Positions 8,912 through 16,949 of a stretch of 64,000 bases of DNA are shown in pieces. The number at the start of each line of letters is the position of its first letter. Position 1 is the stretch's first letter. The notes below the pieces were generated by a model. The model saw nothing but the letters and a program-made list of their open reading frames with translations, did no database searches and was not told the DNA's origin. This stretch comes from Capsulimonadaceae bacterium (GTDB taxonomy: Bacteria > Armatimonadota > Armatimonadia > Armatimonadales > Capsulimonadaceae). A program made the translations under genes and the position numbers. The stretch covers positions 32,797-96,796 of the forward strand of contig JARLGU010000032.1 of assembly GCA_031292625.1 (NCBI GenBank), written 5' to 3'.

Positions 8912-10723
8912 ATGTATATTGAACAGAACGCCGGATCAGTCGGTGTCAACTCGTTTTATTACTCTTTCACATTAACTGTCGATCGTTTTCAGCTCCTTGA
9001 CCCGCGTACCGGACATTGTCTCATTGATTGTCCGACACCTCTCATCTATCGTCCTGAATTTGCCGGCGGCGACGCGAATTCGTGGAAGTGCGATGGGATC
9101 GACGTCGTCGCTTCGGGACGTGGCCCGGTCGTCGTCCAGGTTTCCGGAAGCGCGCAGGGCTTGCCGTTGGTGCCGGTGACGCTTCGGTGCTTCGAAGAAT
9201 ATATAGAGCTGATTGCCACAACATCGGCACTTTCCGACGACGCGCTTATCAGATACTGGAGCCTTTTCTCCTCTGAAACGCACCTGGACCTATTTCACGT
9301 TCATCACTGGCGTAATCGGCACGGACACACCGCCACCTACGAAACGTATAATTTGGAGCAGGGAGCGCGCTACGGGGAGGAACTACCGGATGGCGTGCTG
9401 CCGGAAATGGCGGACCAAGCCACGCGACTAACCGATTTGTCGACATATTCGAGCGATTGGCAGTTCGCGCCTCGTCCCTCGGTGCTCCTCTTGCAGCGCG
9501 ACAATCTCATGCTCGGAATTGGTAGTCGCGATTTGCCGAACGCATTTGGCCTGGAAATGCGGTCGGCGAGTAGAAAGCTTCACCACCTGCGCCTCAACTA
9601 CGGCGGCGACTTCGGATACCCGGTGCACGCGGGCGAAACCGTCGAGTCGCCGCGGTTCTATATCTGGCTCGACCACAACGGCGGCGTTTGGGACAGCGTC
9701 GACACATATGTTCGTCTGCTTAGGGGTGACGAAGCCATTCCTCCGCTCCGCGATAATCACAATGAGCCGCATTGGTGGCGCCAGCCGCAGTACTGCACAT
9801 GGCCGGACCAGGGGCTACTTGGCGGCGCCGGCGTGTACTATAACTGGATGGGTGACGCTCCCATCGGCGCAGGGCCGGTTGACTCGTTTAACGAAGCGAT
9901 GTTGGATTACCTTATAGGGCGCTTAGTGGCGGAGGACCTGCATGTCGGTTCGGTGATTATCGATGATGGATGGGAAAAAATCCGGGGGGAGTGGGTGGCG
10001 CATCCGGATCGCTTTCCGCGGCTTCGAGAGCAGATCGACCGAATTCATGCCATAGGCCTGAAAGTTTTGCTTTGGTTGGCGCCGCTCGACTTCTGGCCAG
10101 GAGCCGATGTTTTGAATCATCCGGATTGGCTTTGCGGAGGCGGCGTTCTCGGTCGGTTCGGCAATCCGCTGGTCGACTACTCGTGCCCGGCGGCGCAGGA
10201 TGGCTATCTTCGACCAATGATGCGCTATTTATTCAGCGATGAGCCGGGATGTCTCAACGCAGACGGATTCAAGTCCGACTTCATGGCCGAAAAAGTGCAG
10301 CCTGTCTATCCGGTTTACGACCGAACCTGGCGCGGTGAGGAACCGTTTATTCTCAATACGATGGCGCTCTTTCACCGCGAAATGCGCCGCTACAAGCCGG
10401 ACGGAATGCATCTTGGCTGCACTGCGCATCCATTCTTCACGCAGGTACAGGATGCGATCCGCACGTATGATGTTCCCGCTAGCCAGCTTCAGCACGAGGA
10501 TCGAGCACTCATGCTACGCCATTTCAACCCAGGCAATCTGGTTAGCCTTGATCTGAGCGAATGTCGATCGCTTGCCGACATCGAGCAGCACATCGACATC
10601 GCGTTACGCAACAATCTCCTCTATCAGATCCCGCGAATTGCCCAGGAACCGGTAACCAATGGATTGGGGCTCGGTCCAGATTTCATGCCTTTGCTCCGGC
10701 GAAAACTCCGGATCTGGGGATAG
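8912..10723 (+). CDS. GH36-like alpha-galactosidase family hydrolase
   Basis: A 603-residue intracellular glycoside hydrolase with no signal peptide. After an N-terminal beta-sandwich (about 1-280) comes a TIM barrel with VIIDDGWEK and LKVLLWLAPLDFWP, and the GH36/GH31-type nucleophile motif DGFKSDF, D456 being the candidate nucleophile. The family hydrolyses alpha-galactosides or related alpha-linked sugars. It ends the core of the cluster together with a second URO-D protein 42 bp downstream. Assignment to the GH36/GH31 clan is firm, but substrate identity is not. Confidence 0.82.
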   Translation: MYIEQNAGSVGVNSFYYSFTLTVDRFQLLDPRTGHCLIDCPTPLIYRPEFAGGDANSWKCDGIDVVASGRGPVVVQVSGSAQGLPLVPVTLRCFEEYIELIATTSALSDDALIRYWSLFSSETHLDLFHVHHWRNRHGHTATYETYNLEQGARYGEELPDGVLPEMADQATRLTDLSTYSSDWQFAPRPSVLLLQRDNLMLGIGSRDLPNAFGLEMRSASRKLHHLRLNYGGDFGYPVHAGETVESPRFYIWLDHNGGVWDSVDTYVRLLRGDEAIPPLRDNHNEPHWWRQPQYCTWPDQGLLGGAGVYYNWMGDAPIGAGPVDSFNEAMLDYLIGRLVAEDLHVGSVIIDDGWEKIRGEWVAHPDRFPRLREQIDRIHAIGLKVLLWLAPLDFWPGADVLNHPDWLCGGGVLGRFGNPLVDYSCPAAQDGYLRPMMRYLFSDEPGCLNADGFKSDFMAEKVQPVYPVYDRTWRGEEPFILNTMALFHREMRRYKPDGMHLGCTAHPFFTQVQDAIRTYDVPASQLQHEDRALMLRHFNPGNLVSLDLSECRSLADIEQHIDIALRNNLLYQIPRIAQEPVTNGLGLGPDFMPLLRRKLRIWG

Positions 10724-10765
10724 GCAATCGATGTGGCTTAACTCGTATGGAAAGAGGCACGAACG

Positions 10766-11728
10766 ATGCTGCAATGGGAACCGGCGATCTATGAGCACAA
10801 GGCGGCGTTGATAGGACGCGATGTCTTTTCGGTCGCGACCTCGGCGAAACTCTTAACGGAAGCCATGGTAGCTGAATATGAGTGCTACAGCGCGGACTGG
10901 ATGACGGTCGGACTCGATATCTACAATGTCGAAGCGGAAGCTCTGGGGGCCTACGTTACGGATTTGGGCCGCGAGAGTTGTCCAGATATCGTCGCGCCGC
11001 CGTGGGACTTGGATGCGCTGCCGCCTCTATCGTTTCCGGCGATCCCGGGGGCGGGCAGATTGCAGATGCTGCTCGATACCGGCCACGCGGTTCAATCGAC
11101 CATCGGACGGTTTACGCGTATCCGTATCGCCGTCAGCGGTCCCGTCAGCCTAGCGTCCAAACTTGTCGGGCTTGAGCCTTTGCTGATGGGATTGGCGGCG
11201 AACGAGTCGTCGGCGCAGGAGCTTCTTGCGTTTGCGGCCTCCGTGGTCGAAGCGTGGAGTCAGCATCTGCGCCAGTCCGGGCTGGATGTAATCGTCTTCG
11301 ACTCCGCCGCCTCGCCGCCTATGTTCAGCCCGGCGCTCTATCGACGCGCCGTGTTTCCGCTGCATCAACGCTTGATGACGACGCTGGCTAAAAGTGGTCA
11401 GATAGAGCGACCCTTGATTATTGGCGGCGACACAGCCACTCTACTACCGTCACTTGCCCATTGCGGGGCGTCCACCATCTTATGCGACTCCGCGTCCAAT
11501 GCCGTCGAATTTGCGAATGCGGAAAGCCATGATCGCTGGACTGTCCGTCGCAATACAAATGCCTCGTTGCTGCCGTCGGAAAACTGGCGATCTTATGCCC
11601 TTCAATTCGCGCAAGAACTACGCCTCTTTCCGCACGTCATCGCTGGCACTGGCGTGCTGTCCTACGATGCCAATCCGCAGCATTTCCGCCGGTTTCGTGA
11701 GTGCGTTGAACGCGATCAGGACAAGTGA
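10766..11728 (+). CDS. Second uroporphyrinogen decarboxylase family protein
   Basis: A 320-residue URO-D-like protein, shorter than the paralogue at 7794 and divergent from it. Motifs that place it in the family include YSADWMTVGLDIYNVEAEALG near the N-terminus and DVIVFDSAASPPMFSPALYRR, where the family has its F-x-E/D strand. The H-x-C zinc motif of the other copy is not present: the equivalent strand reads PLIIGGDTATLLP. It may therefore bind a different ligand or be non-catalytic. GAGG lies 10 nt upstream of the ATG. Its position suggests it acts in the same pathway as its paralogue. Confidence 0.75.
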   Translation: MLQWEPAIYEHKAALIGRDVFSVATSAKLLTEAMVAEYECYSADWMTVGLDIYNVEAEALGAYVTDLGRESCPDIVAPPWDLDALPPLSFPAIPGAGRLQMLLDTGHAVQSTIGRFTRIRIAVSGPVSLASKLVGLEPLLMGLAANESSAQELLAFAASVVEAWSQHLRQSGLDVIVFDSAASPPMFSPALYRRAVFPLHQRLMTTLAKSGQIERPLIIGGDTATLLPSLAHCGASTILCDSASNAVEFANAESHDRWTVRRNTNASLLPSENWRSYALQFAQELRLFPHVIAGTGVLSYDANPQHFRRFRECVERDQDK

Positions 11729-12645
11729 CTTGACGCTGAATCCTATTATTGGCTTGCGGACCGACCGTTCGTCGACCGTTGTGTTAAGGAATAGGCGAAT
11801 GCAAAATGTCCCACAACGGCCTCGTCAAGATAGTGAGGCTGGCCCGGTCACGGGGCGGGGCGAGATTGAGCTTGTGAATACCGCCAAACAGAAGCACCAA
11901 TATACGATCTCCGGCTTATCATGTTTCTTGCTCCAGGGATCACAGTCGCGGCGCGATTTGTCAACAGCGCTTCCGGTCGAGCTATGTACTTGTGGCGCTA
12001 GATTCGCTCGGTCCGCTTTCACATGTTTTCGTCGGCCCAATTCAGCCAAAGCCGAGCACTGTTACGACCCATATCGAATTGAAAGAAATCAGGTCCAGTG
12101 AACCGAGATCAAGGACGTGAAGATCACGAAGAACCGGGCGATGGTGAAATGGCGGCAAATGATATGGAAAGTAGCCGATTTAGCGTCGGTCAATTCCTGT
12201 CGAACCTGTCCAGTCAGGCATGGATCGCGTATGACGAGCTAAACGATCTTGCGGTTCAAAACCGCCCCACCACTTAATCGCCGCCTTCGGATGAAGCGTT
12301 CACGCTTCTTTCGCCGCCACGTTTCAATCCGCCCACGCCAGTTTGTGACGCAGCTCGGCAAGCTGCTTGGCTGTTTGCGCCTCGTGCTCGCTTCGGTGTT
12401 TAACTCATTAGGACGGGCCGGAGACGTGCAAGATCAATATCAAGAGGCAATGCGCTGACGGTAACCGCCAATGGTCCCCAATGAATCCTCAATTTTACAA
12501 CTATAAAGCTTAGATCGCAAAGATTGCATTCAAGATGCGATTGTCCTGGATCTACTGAAGATCGCAGTTGACAAAAGTGCTCTACCAAGGGTACAAAGCA
12601 TGTGCTCGATAGAGGATTTCGTGCTCAATCAAGCAAGTAAATTTT
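11729..12645. other. Long intergenic stretch with at most one small gene
   Basis: About 900 bases between the sugar cluster and tRNA-Gly. Frames here are short or have implausible composition. The only candidate is a 59-codon GTG frame at 12098-12277, given separately. A short minus-strand peptide tail (ELRHKLAWAD, ending near 12325) could be a relic of a helical protein, but too little remains to name it. No insertion-sequence ends or terminator were recognised. Confidence 0.4.
12098..12277 (+). CDS. Possible small hydrophilic protein
   Basis: A GTG-initiated frame of 59 residues with an acidic N-terminal half (EDHEEPGDGE) and a helical, protein-like second half (FSVGQFLSNLSSQAWIAYDEL). AGG lies 4 nt upstream, which is a weak ribosome-binding site. 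No family was recognised. It is listed because its composition is more protein-like than any other frame in this sparse region. It could be chance or the tail of a decayed gene. Confidence 0.25.
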   Translation: MNRDQGREDHEEPGDGEMAANDMESSRFSVGQFLSNLSSQAWIAYDELNDLAVQNRPTT

Positions 12646-12719
12646 GCGGGAGTAGCTCAATGGTAGAGCTCCTGCCTTCCAAGCAGGTGGCGCGGGTTCG
12701 ATTCCCGTCTCCCGCTCCA
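12646..12719 (+). tRNA. tRNA-Gly (anticodon TCC)
   Basis: A complete cloverleaf. The acceptor stem is GCGGGAG/CTCCCGC with discriminator T and an encoded CCA end. The D arm contains AGCTCAATGGTAGAGCT. The anticodon stem CCTGC/GCAGG encloses loop CTTCCAA with TCC at 12678-12680. The T arm has GGTTCGATTCC. The U discriminator fits bacterial tRNA-Gly. A strong terminator follows directly, so it appears to be a single-gene unit. Confidence 0.96.
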
Positions 12720-12724
12720 GTTTT

Positions 12725-12762
12725 AACACCCTGCAGGGACGATCTCCCCGCAGGGTGTTTTT
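12725..12762 (+). terminator. Rho-independent terminator of tRNA-Gly
   Basis: A 10-bp perfect stem, AACACCCTGC (12725-12734) with GCAGGGTGTT (12750-12759). There is an additional GGGA/TCCC pairing in the loop, and the 3' side merges into a run of five T. It starts 5 bases after the tRNA CCA. Confidence 0.85.
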
Positions 12763-12900
12763 GATTGCCAGCCTCACACCCGCGAACCGGACACGATAAG
12801 TGGACGAAGTCTCGCGTAGGATCCAGCGCCCCCATTTAACGGCCCGGCTCGTCAAGAAATGTCCTTGACACCAGCGTAGCCAGAGGGCCATACTGAGCCA

Positions 12901-13467
12901 ATGAAGATCTACACCAAAACCGGCGATACGGGCGAGACCGCATTGTACGGCTCGGAACGCGTCCCGAAAGACCATCTGCGGGTCGAAGCATACGGCGCGG
13001 TCGACGAACTTAACGCCAGCCTCGGTTGGGCGATTACGCAGATGGACGATCCCGAAATCTCAGCCGCCGTCGCGCGCATCCAGAACGATTGCTTTTTGCT
13101 GGGCGGCGATTTGGCAACTCCGCTAAAGCAGGATGCCGCGCGCGAGTCGCCAGTCGTCCCGCGACTGGCGAACAGCCAAACATTGCGCCTCGAGGCGGAA
13201 ATCGACCGTTTCGAGGAAGAGCTAACGCCCCTGACGAACTTCATCCTCCCCGGCGGCTCCCGCGCCGCAGCCGCCCTGCATATCGCACGCTCCGTGTGCC
13301 GCAGGGCCGAACGGCGTATCGTCAGTCTGATGGCGTTCGAGGATGTTGGTCCTCATATCGAACGCTACATCAACCGCCTGTCCGACCACCTCTTTGTACT
13401 CGCAAGGCTTTGCAACAAACGATCGGGACACCAGGATGTCGTTTGGTCCCGCAAAACGACGCAATGA
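12901..13467 (+). CDS. pduO: Cob(I)alamin adenosyltransferase, PduO type
   Basis: A 188-residue cytosolic enzyme that transfers the adenosyl group of ATP to cob(I)alamin to make coenzyme B12. The family signature MKIYTKTGDTGETAL at the N-terminus, YGAVDELNASLG, and the C-terminal ARSVCRRAERR and RYINRLSDHLFVLAR helices (ATP and corrin contacts) are all present. The length matches the family. No other B12 genes are nearby, but its presence implies a cobamide-using metabolism, of interest given the URO-D proteins in the first cluster. Confidence 0.93.
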   Translation: MKIYTKTGDTGETALYGSERVPKDHLRVEAYGAVDELNASLGWAITQMDDPEISAAVARIQNDCFLLGGDLATPLKQDAARESPVVPRLANSQTLRLEAEIDRFEEELTPLTNFILPGGSRAAAALHIARSVCRRAERRIVSLMAFEDVGPHIERYINRLSDHLFVLARLCNKRSGHQDVVWSRKTTQ

Positions 13468-13486
13468 GGGACGGCGTGATCCCTCA
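13465..13486. terminator. Hairpin between convergent genes
   Basis: TGAGGGA (13465-13471) pairs with TCCCTCA (13480-13486) across an 8-base loop, in the 52-bp gap between the adenosyltransferase (+) and alanine racemase (-). There is no T run, so its function as a terminator is uncertain. Confidence 0.4.
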
Positions 13487-13519
13487 TACGACACAATCGC
13501 GTCCCTGCATTTCCCCGCA

Positions 13520-14683
13520 TCAGACAAGCAGACGCGGTACGCGGGCGGTCAGGCACGTCGTCACCTCATGCGGCGTCGTGTCGATTTCGTCCGCGATCTC
13601 GACGACGCTGATTTCTCCCGCGCCTGCTCGACCGATCAAGGTAATTGGATCCCCGGTCTTCACGGACGCCCCCTCCGGCAACTCAAGACAGATTTGATCC
13701 ATGCAAACCCGTCCGCGCATCGGTACGCGCGTGCCATCCGGCAGAAGCGCCCAGCCGCGGCTGGACAAGCGCCGCGGAAAGCCATCGCCGTATCCGATGC
13801 CGATGGTCACGACCGTAGCGTCGCGCTCTAGCCGGTATGTACGGCTGTACGAAATGTCCGAACCGGCTGGCAGGCGACGAACCAAGAGAGCGCGCGCATA
13901 AAGCGAAAAGACCGGACGATAAGGAAACGGCTTCTCCTCACCGGTCCCAAGCGGCGCGCTCGGCGCGATCCCATAAAGAAGCAATCCCGGACGGATCAAG
14001 CTGTGCGTCACTCCCGCCAGGCGCAAAGTCGCCGGCGAATTGGCGGCGTGGACGGTGACGCGGCTCACGAGCGCGGGATCGAGAGACGCCAGCGCACTCT
14101 CGAAGAGCGCATGTTGCGCAACCGCATCTTCGGGTCCCTCAAGCGCGTCCGCCGCCGTAAAGTGCGTACAGATTCCCGTGATCGACACGCCCGGCAGGCG
14201 CTGGACGGCATCGACGAACGCAGACAGATCGGCGGGACGCACACCGGCGCGGCCGATGCCGGTGTCAACCTCGATGTGCACGGATGCGCGGGTCCCGATC
14301 TCCTCAGCGGTATTCGACAAAGCTCGGGCAAGCTCGAAATCGGTGCAGTACGGCGTGAGCGAGTGCTCGATCAGGGCCGGCGCCTCAATTGGCAAGACGG
14401 CCGGCATTACATAGATGGCGTGACCGCCGGGGTTGAAGGGAGTCCGCGCGAGAAGATGGCGAAGATGCCTTCCTTCCTCGACGGTAGCGACACCCCAATG
14501 GGTAACGCCTTCGCTTACAAGAACGGGCGCAACGAGGTTGATGCCGTGACCATACGCATCGGCTTTCACCACGGCCATAACGCCGCTCGGGATGACGGGA
14601 AGTGAGTGCAGGTTGGCAGCCAGTGCGCCGGAATCGATTTCGGCCCATGCGCGCGTCGTTGCCTTTTCAGAGAGGGGAAGCAT
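13520..14683 (-). CDS. alr: Alanine racemase
   Basis: A 387-residue PLP enzyme that interconverts L- and D-alanine for peptidoglycan synthesis. The PLP lysine K40 lies in VVKADAYGHG. HIEVDTGIGRAG, the HAANSPATLR strand and the second-subunit motif SYSRTYRLE are present, as is the C-terminal beta domain with MRGRVCMDQ. The length is standard. It is transcribed divergently from the exported protein at 14992. Confidence 0.96.
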   Translation of the reverse strand: MLPLSEKATTRAWAEIDSGALAANLHSLPVIPSGVMAVVKADAYGHGINLVAPVLVSEGVTHWGVATVEEGRHLRHLLARTPFNPGGHAIYVMPAVLPIEAPALIEHSLTPYCTDFELARALSNTAEEIGTRASVHIEVDTGIGRAGVRPADLSAFVDAVQRLPGVSITGICTHFTAADALEGPEDAVAQHALFESALASLDPALVSRVTVHAANSPATLRLAGVTHSLIRPGLLLYGIAPSAPLGTGEEKPFPYRPVFSLYARALLVRRLPAGSDISYSRTYRLERDATVVTIGIGYGDGFPRRLSSRGWALLPDGTRVPMRGRVCMDQICLELPEGASVKTGDPITLIGRAGAGEISVVEIADEIDTTPHEVTTCLTARVPRLLV

Positions 14684-14781
14684 ATCAAATCGCTTTCAAA
14701 AATAATTTGACGAGCGTCGTGAACAATTCCGTACCAACGGTCGTCATGGTTATTGGCAGTTCAATCAGTGTACCCGTTAGT

Positions 14782-14811
14782 CCGGCCGACCATCTGGCGG
14801 CCGGCTTTTTT
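14782..14811 (+). terminator. Orphan intrinsic terminator between divergent genes
   Basis: CCGGCCG (14782-14788) pairs with CGGCCGG (14798-14804) and is followed by C and six T, a strong plus-strand terminator. No annotated plus-strand gene lies upstream, since alr runs the other way from 14683. The promoter of the next plus-strand gene is downstream (14919-14947). It may end a small RNA arising just upstream of alr. Confidence 0.65.
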
Positions 14812-14918
14812 CGTCAACCAACGGGCGCGGTTCCCGCATCACGCGGCCGCTCCCGCGAAGACGCCAGCGGGGACGCTAACAAGATGGCTGACGGCGATGA
14901 GCGCAATCGGCGCATTGG

Positions 14919-14947
14919 TTGCTCAACGCCGCCCTGTGGTATATTCT
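14919..14947 (+). promoter_or_regulatory. Sigma-70 promoter of the exported-protein gene
   Basis: A -35-like TTGCTC (14919-14924), a 17-bp spacer and a -10 TATTCT (14942-14947), about 45 bp upstream of the ATG at 14992. The -35 match is moderate. Confidence 0.45.
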
Positions 14948-14991
14948 AGCCAGACACTGCCCGCGCCGCCGGGCTTACAGGAGTATCCCTC

Positions 14992-15756
14992 ATGACGCTG
15001 CGCCGTTTCTTGCCATTCCTCATTGCGGCCGTCGGCCTCTTCGCAATCGCGCTTGTACCGTCGAATGCGGATCTTACGATCAAGGCGCGCTCGGTCGTCA
15101 CCGTTCCGCCGAACATGGCCAACAAGCAGCTTGCCGGGGCTATCTCCGCCGTGATGGGCAACAATACGGACTCGGTCGTATACATCAACAGCAAGAAAAT
15201 GCGCTTCGATAACGCATTCTTCATCATGCTCGCCGACTCCGCGACGGGAAGCCTCTTGATGCTAAACCCGGCGAACAAGACCTATATCGTCAGCAGCCTC
15301 ACGGCCGTCTCCATTAACGCGGCGGGCGGCGTCGGCGCTCTAGGACAGTCCTCCGGCCGCACCGTGGTGGATACAGGGAAAACGACCACGCTCATGGGAC
15401 ACGTCGCGCGTCACTATGTTGTGTCCCTCACGATCAAGTTTAACGACCAAGCAACAACCGTCACGCAAGATATTCTGGCGGCGCAGGACTTTGCGGCAGC
15501 GGACCTCGATGCCTGGGGAAAGATGTTCGGCAAGGCAACCGGAATCGAGATCAAGGGCATTCCGCTCGTTTCAACGATGAAGATGGCGGGAGGATTGCTC
15601 GACGGCATTACGACGCTGGACGAGGTGACGTCGCTTTCGAGCGATCCGATCCGGCCGGCCGTCTTTGCGATCCCCGAAGGCTACACGGAGGCCGCCATGC
15701 CCGCGCCCCCAACACCGCCAGCCGCCACGCAGACTCCGGCCGAGGGCGGGAAATGA
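14992..15756 (+). CDS. Exported protein of unknown function (DUF4412-like)
   Basis: A 254-residue protein with a clear Sec signal peptide (MTLRRFLPFLIAAVGLFAIA, cleavage probably near SNA-D). The mature part is beta-rich and contains LLMLNPANKTYIV and TTTLMGHVARHYVVSL, a pattern seen in DUF4412-type periplasmic proteins that report on metal or redox-dependent cofactors. It ends in a Pro/Ala/Thr-rich tail. AGGAG precedes the ATG. It is convergent with hisC across a strong bidirectional hairpin. No function is proposed. Confidence 0.75.
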   Translation: MTLRRFLPFLIAAVGLFAIALVPSNADLTIKARSVVTVPPNMANKQLAGAISAVMGNNTDSVVYINSKKMRFDNAFFIMLADSATGSLLMLNPANKTYIVSSLTAVSINAAGGVGALGQSSGRTVVDTGKTTTLMGHVARHYVVSLTIKFNDQATTVTQDILAAQDFAAADLDAWGKMFGKATGIEIKGIPLVSTMKMAGGLLDGITTLDEVTSLSSDPIRPAVFAIPEGYTEAAMPAPPTPPAATQTPAEGGK

Positions 15757-15770
15757 CGCGAACGTCTGCA

Positions 15771-15813
15771 GACAAGGGCATCCGGACACGTCATGCGTTC
15801 GGATGCCCTTGTC
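15771..15813. terminator. Bidirectional terminator
   Basis: A perfect 14-bp inverted repeat, GACAAGGGCATCCG (15771-15784) with CGGATGCCCTTGTC (15800-15813), and a 15-base loop. It sits between the converging exported-protein gene and hisC. Confidence 0.8.
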
Positions 15814-15817
15814 TTCA

Positions 15818-16930
15818 TTAACGCATCACCGCCAGAAGCTCGGTCAGAAAGCGCGTGTTCTGGTCAGGGGTGCCGATCGTGACGCGGATATGGTTGGGCA
15901 GTCCCAGGGCATATCCGGCGCGGACGATGATGCCGCAGCGCAGAAGAAGGTCGAAGACCTCGCGGCTGTCCCGTTCCACATCGATCAGCACGAAGTTCGC
16001 TTCACTCTGCACGAATTGGATGTGCTCCTTTTCAAGCGCCGCGTAAATCCGGCGCTTCTCCGCGGAGTTCAGAGCGACCGATACCCGCACGTGCTCCGTA
16101 TCCCCGAGCGACGCTACTGCAGCCGCCTGCCCGACCAGGTTGACGTTGAAAGGCGATCGCGCCCGGTTCATGTAGCCCGCCATCGCCGGCGGAGCCATGG
16201 CGTAACCGACCCGGAGTCCGGCAAGCGCGTGGACTTTCGAAAACGTGTGAGAAATGATGACATTGCGGCGCTCTTTGACAAATGGCAAGAGGTTCGGCTT
16301 TTCGGGCGATTCCACGTAATCGTCGTACGCCTCATCGGAGACGAGGATCACCCGTTCGGGCAGCCGGTTCAGGAACCGTTCAACCTGGCGTTGCGTGACA
16401 AGGGTTCCCGTCGGGTTGTTCGGGTTGGCGATGAAGACGATGCGGGTCTTGTCCGTGACGGCATCCGCCATTGCGTCCAAATCGTGCGTATAGTTGACCA
16501 GCGGCACCTTGACAACTTCCGCGTCCGCCAGCGTCGCGTAGATCTCATACATTGCGAATGTCGGATCAGCCTGTACGGTGCTGTCCTTGCCGGGCGCCAG
16601 AAACGTCGCGCAAACAAGATGCAGGATCTCATCCGAGCCATTTCCGAATACGAGCGAGTCCTCGCTAATACCGTGGATCTTCGCGAGCATCGCGCGCAGC
16701 ACCGGCGCCGCGCCCTCGGGATAAAGCGCAACCTTATTGATCGCGGCTTGCATCGCCTCCAGCGCCTTCGGCGAGGGTCCAAGCGGATTCTCGTTCGATG
16801 CGAGCTTGATAATGTCGGTCAAGCCAAGTTCGCGCTGAACTTCCTCGATCGGCTTTCCAGGATGATAAGGCTTCAGACGGGCAACGTTCTCCGTGACAAT
16901 TGGGGCGTCCGATTTCAGGGTCATCGACAT
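15818..16930 (-). CDS. hisC: Histidinol-phosphate aminotransferase
   Basis: A 370-residue class-I/II PLP aminotransferase that acts late in histidine synthesis, forming histidinol phosphate from imidazole acetol phosphate. LASNENPLGPSP, NPNNPTGT, VSDEAYDDYV, the PLP lysine K232 in HTFSKVHALAGLRVGYA, and the C-terminal NHIRVTIGTPDQN arginine are all present. GGAGA precedes the ATG. It begins only 19 bp after the pectate-lyase-like gene, so it may be read from the sugar operon's transcript. No other his genes are in the window. Confidence 0.93.
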   Translation of the reverse strand: MSMTLKSDAPIVTENVARLKPYHPGKPIEEVQRELGLTDIIKLASNENPLGPSPKALEAMQAAINKVALYPEGAAPVLRAMLAKIHGISEDSLVFGNGSDEILHLVCATFLAPGKDSTVQADPTFAMYEIYATLADAEVVKVPLVNYTHDLDAMADAVTDKTRIVFIANPNNPTGTLVTQRQVERFLNRLPERVILVSDEAYDDYVESPEKPNLLPFVKERRNVIISHTFSKVHALAGLRVGYAMAPPAMAGYMNRARSPFNVNLVGQAAAVASLGDTEHVRVSVALNSAEKRRIYAALEKEHIQFVQSEANFVLIDVERDSREVFDLLLRCGIIVRAGYALGLPNHIRVTIGTPDQNTRFLTELLAVMR

Positions 16931-16949
16931 TAGGGTCTCCGTTAAAACA

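Noticed and set aside
11421..12101. 226-codon plus-strand frame running past the second URO-D gene
   Set aside because: The first 300 bases overlap the URO-D gene in another frame, and the rest has implausible composition and no start with a ribosome-binding site.
12300..12460. Possible transposase or integrase tail (ELRHKLAWAD on the minus strand)
   Set aside because: Only about 20 residues follow an in-frame stop; not enough to name a family.
12646..12975. Minus-strand open frames across the tRNA
   Set aside because: They read the antisense of tRNA-Gly and its terminator; such frames with GNRTRATCLEG are a well-known tRNA artefact.
15665..16933. 422-codon plus-strand open frame opposite hisC
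   Set aside because: It is antisense to a complete hisC with all motifs; its translation is Arg/His-rich with no domain.
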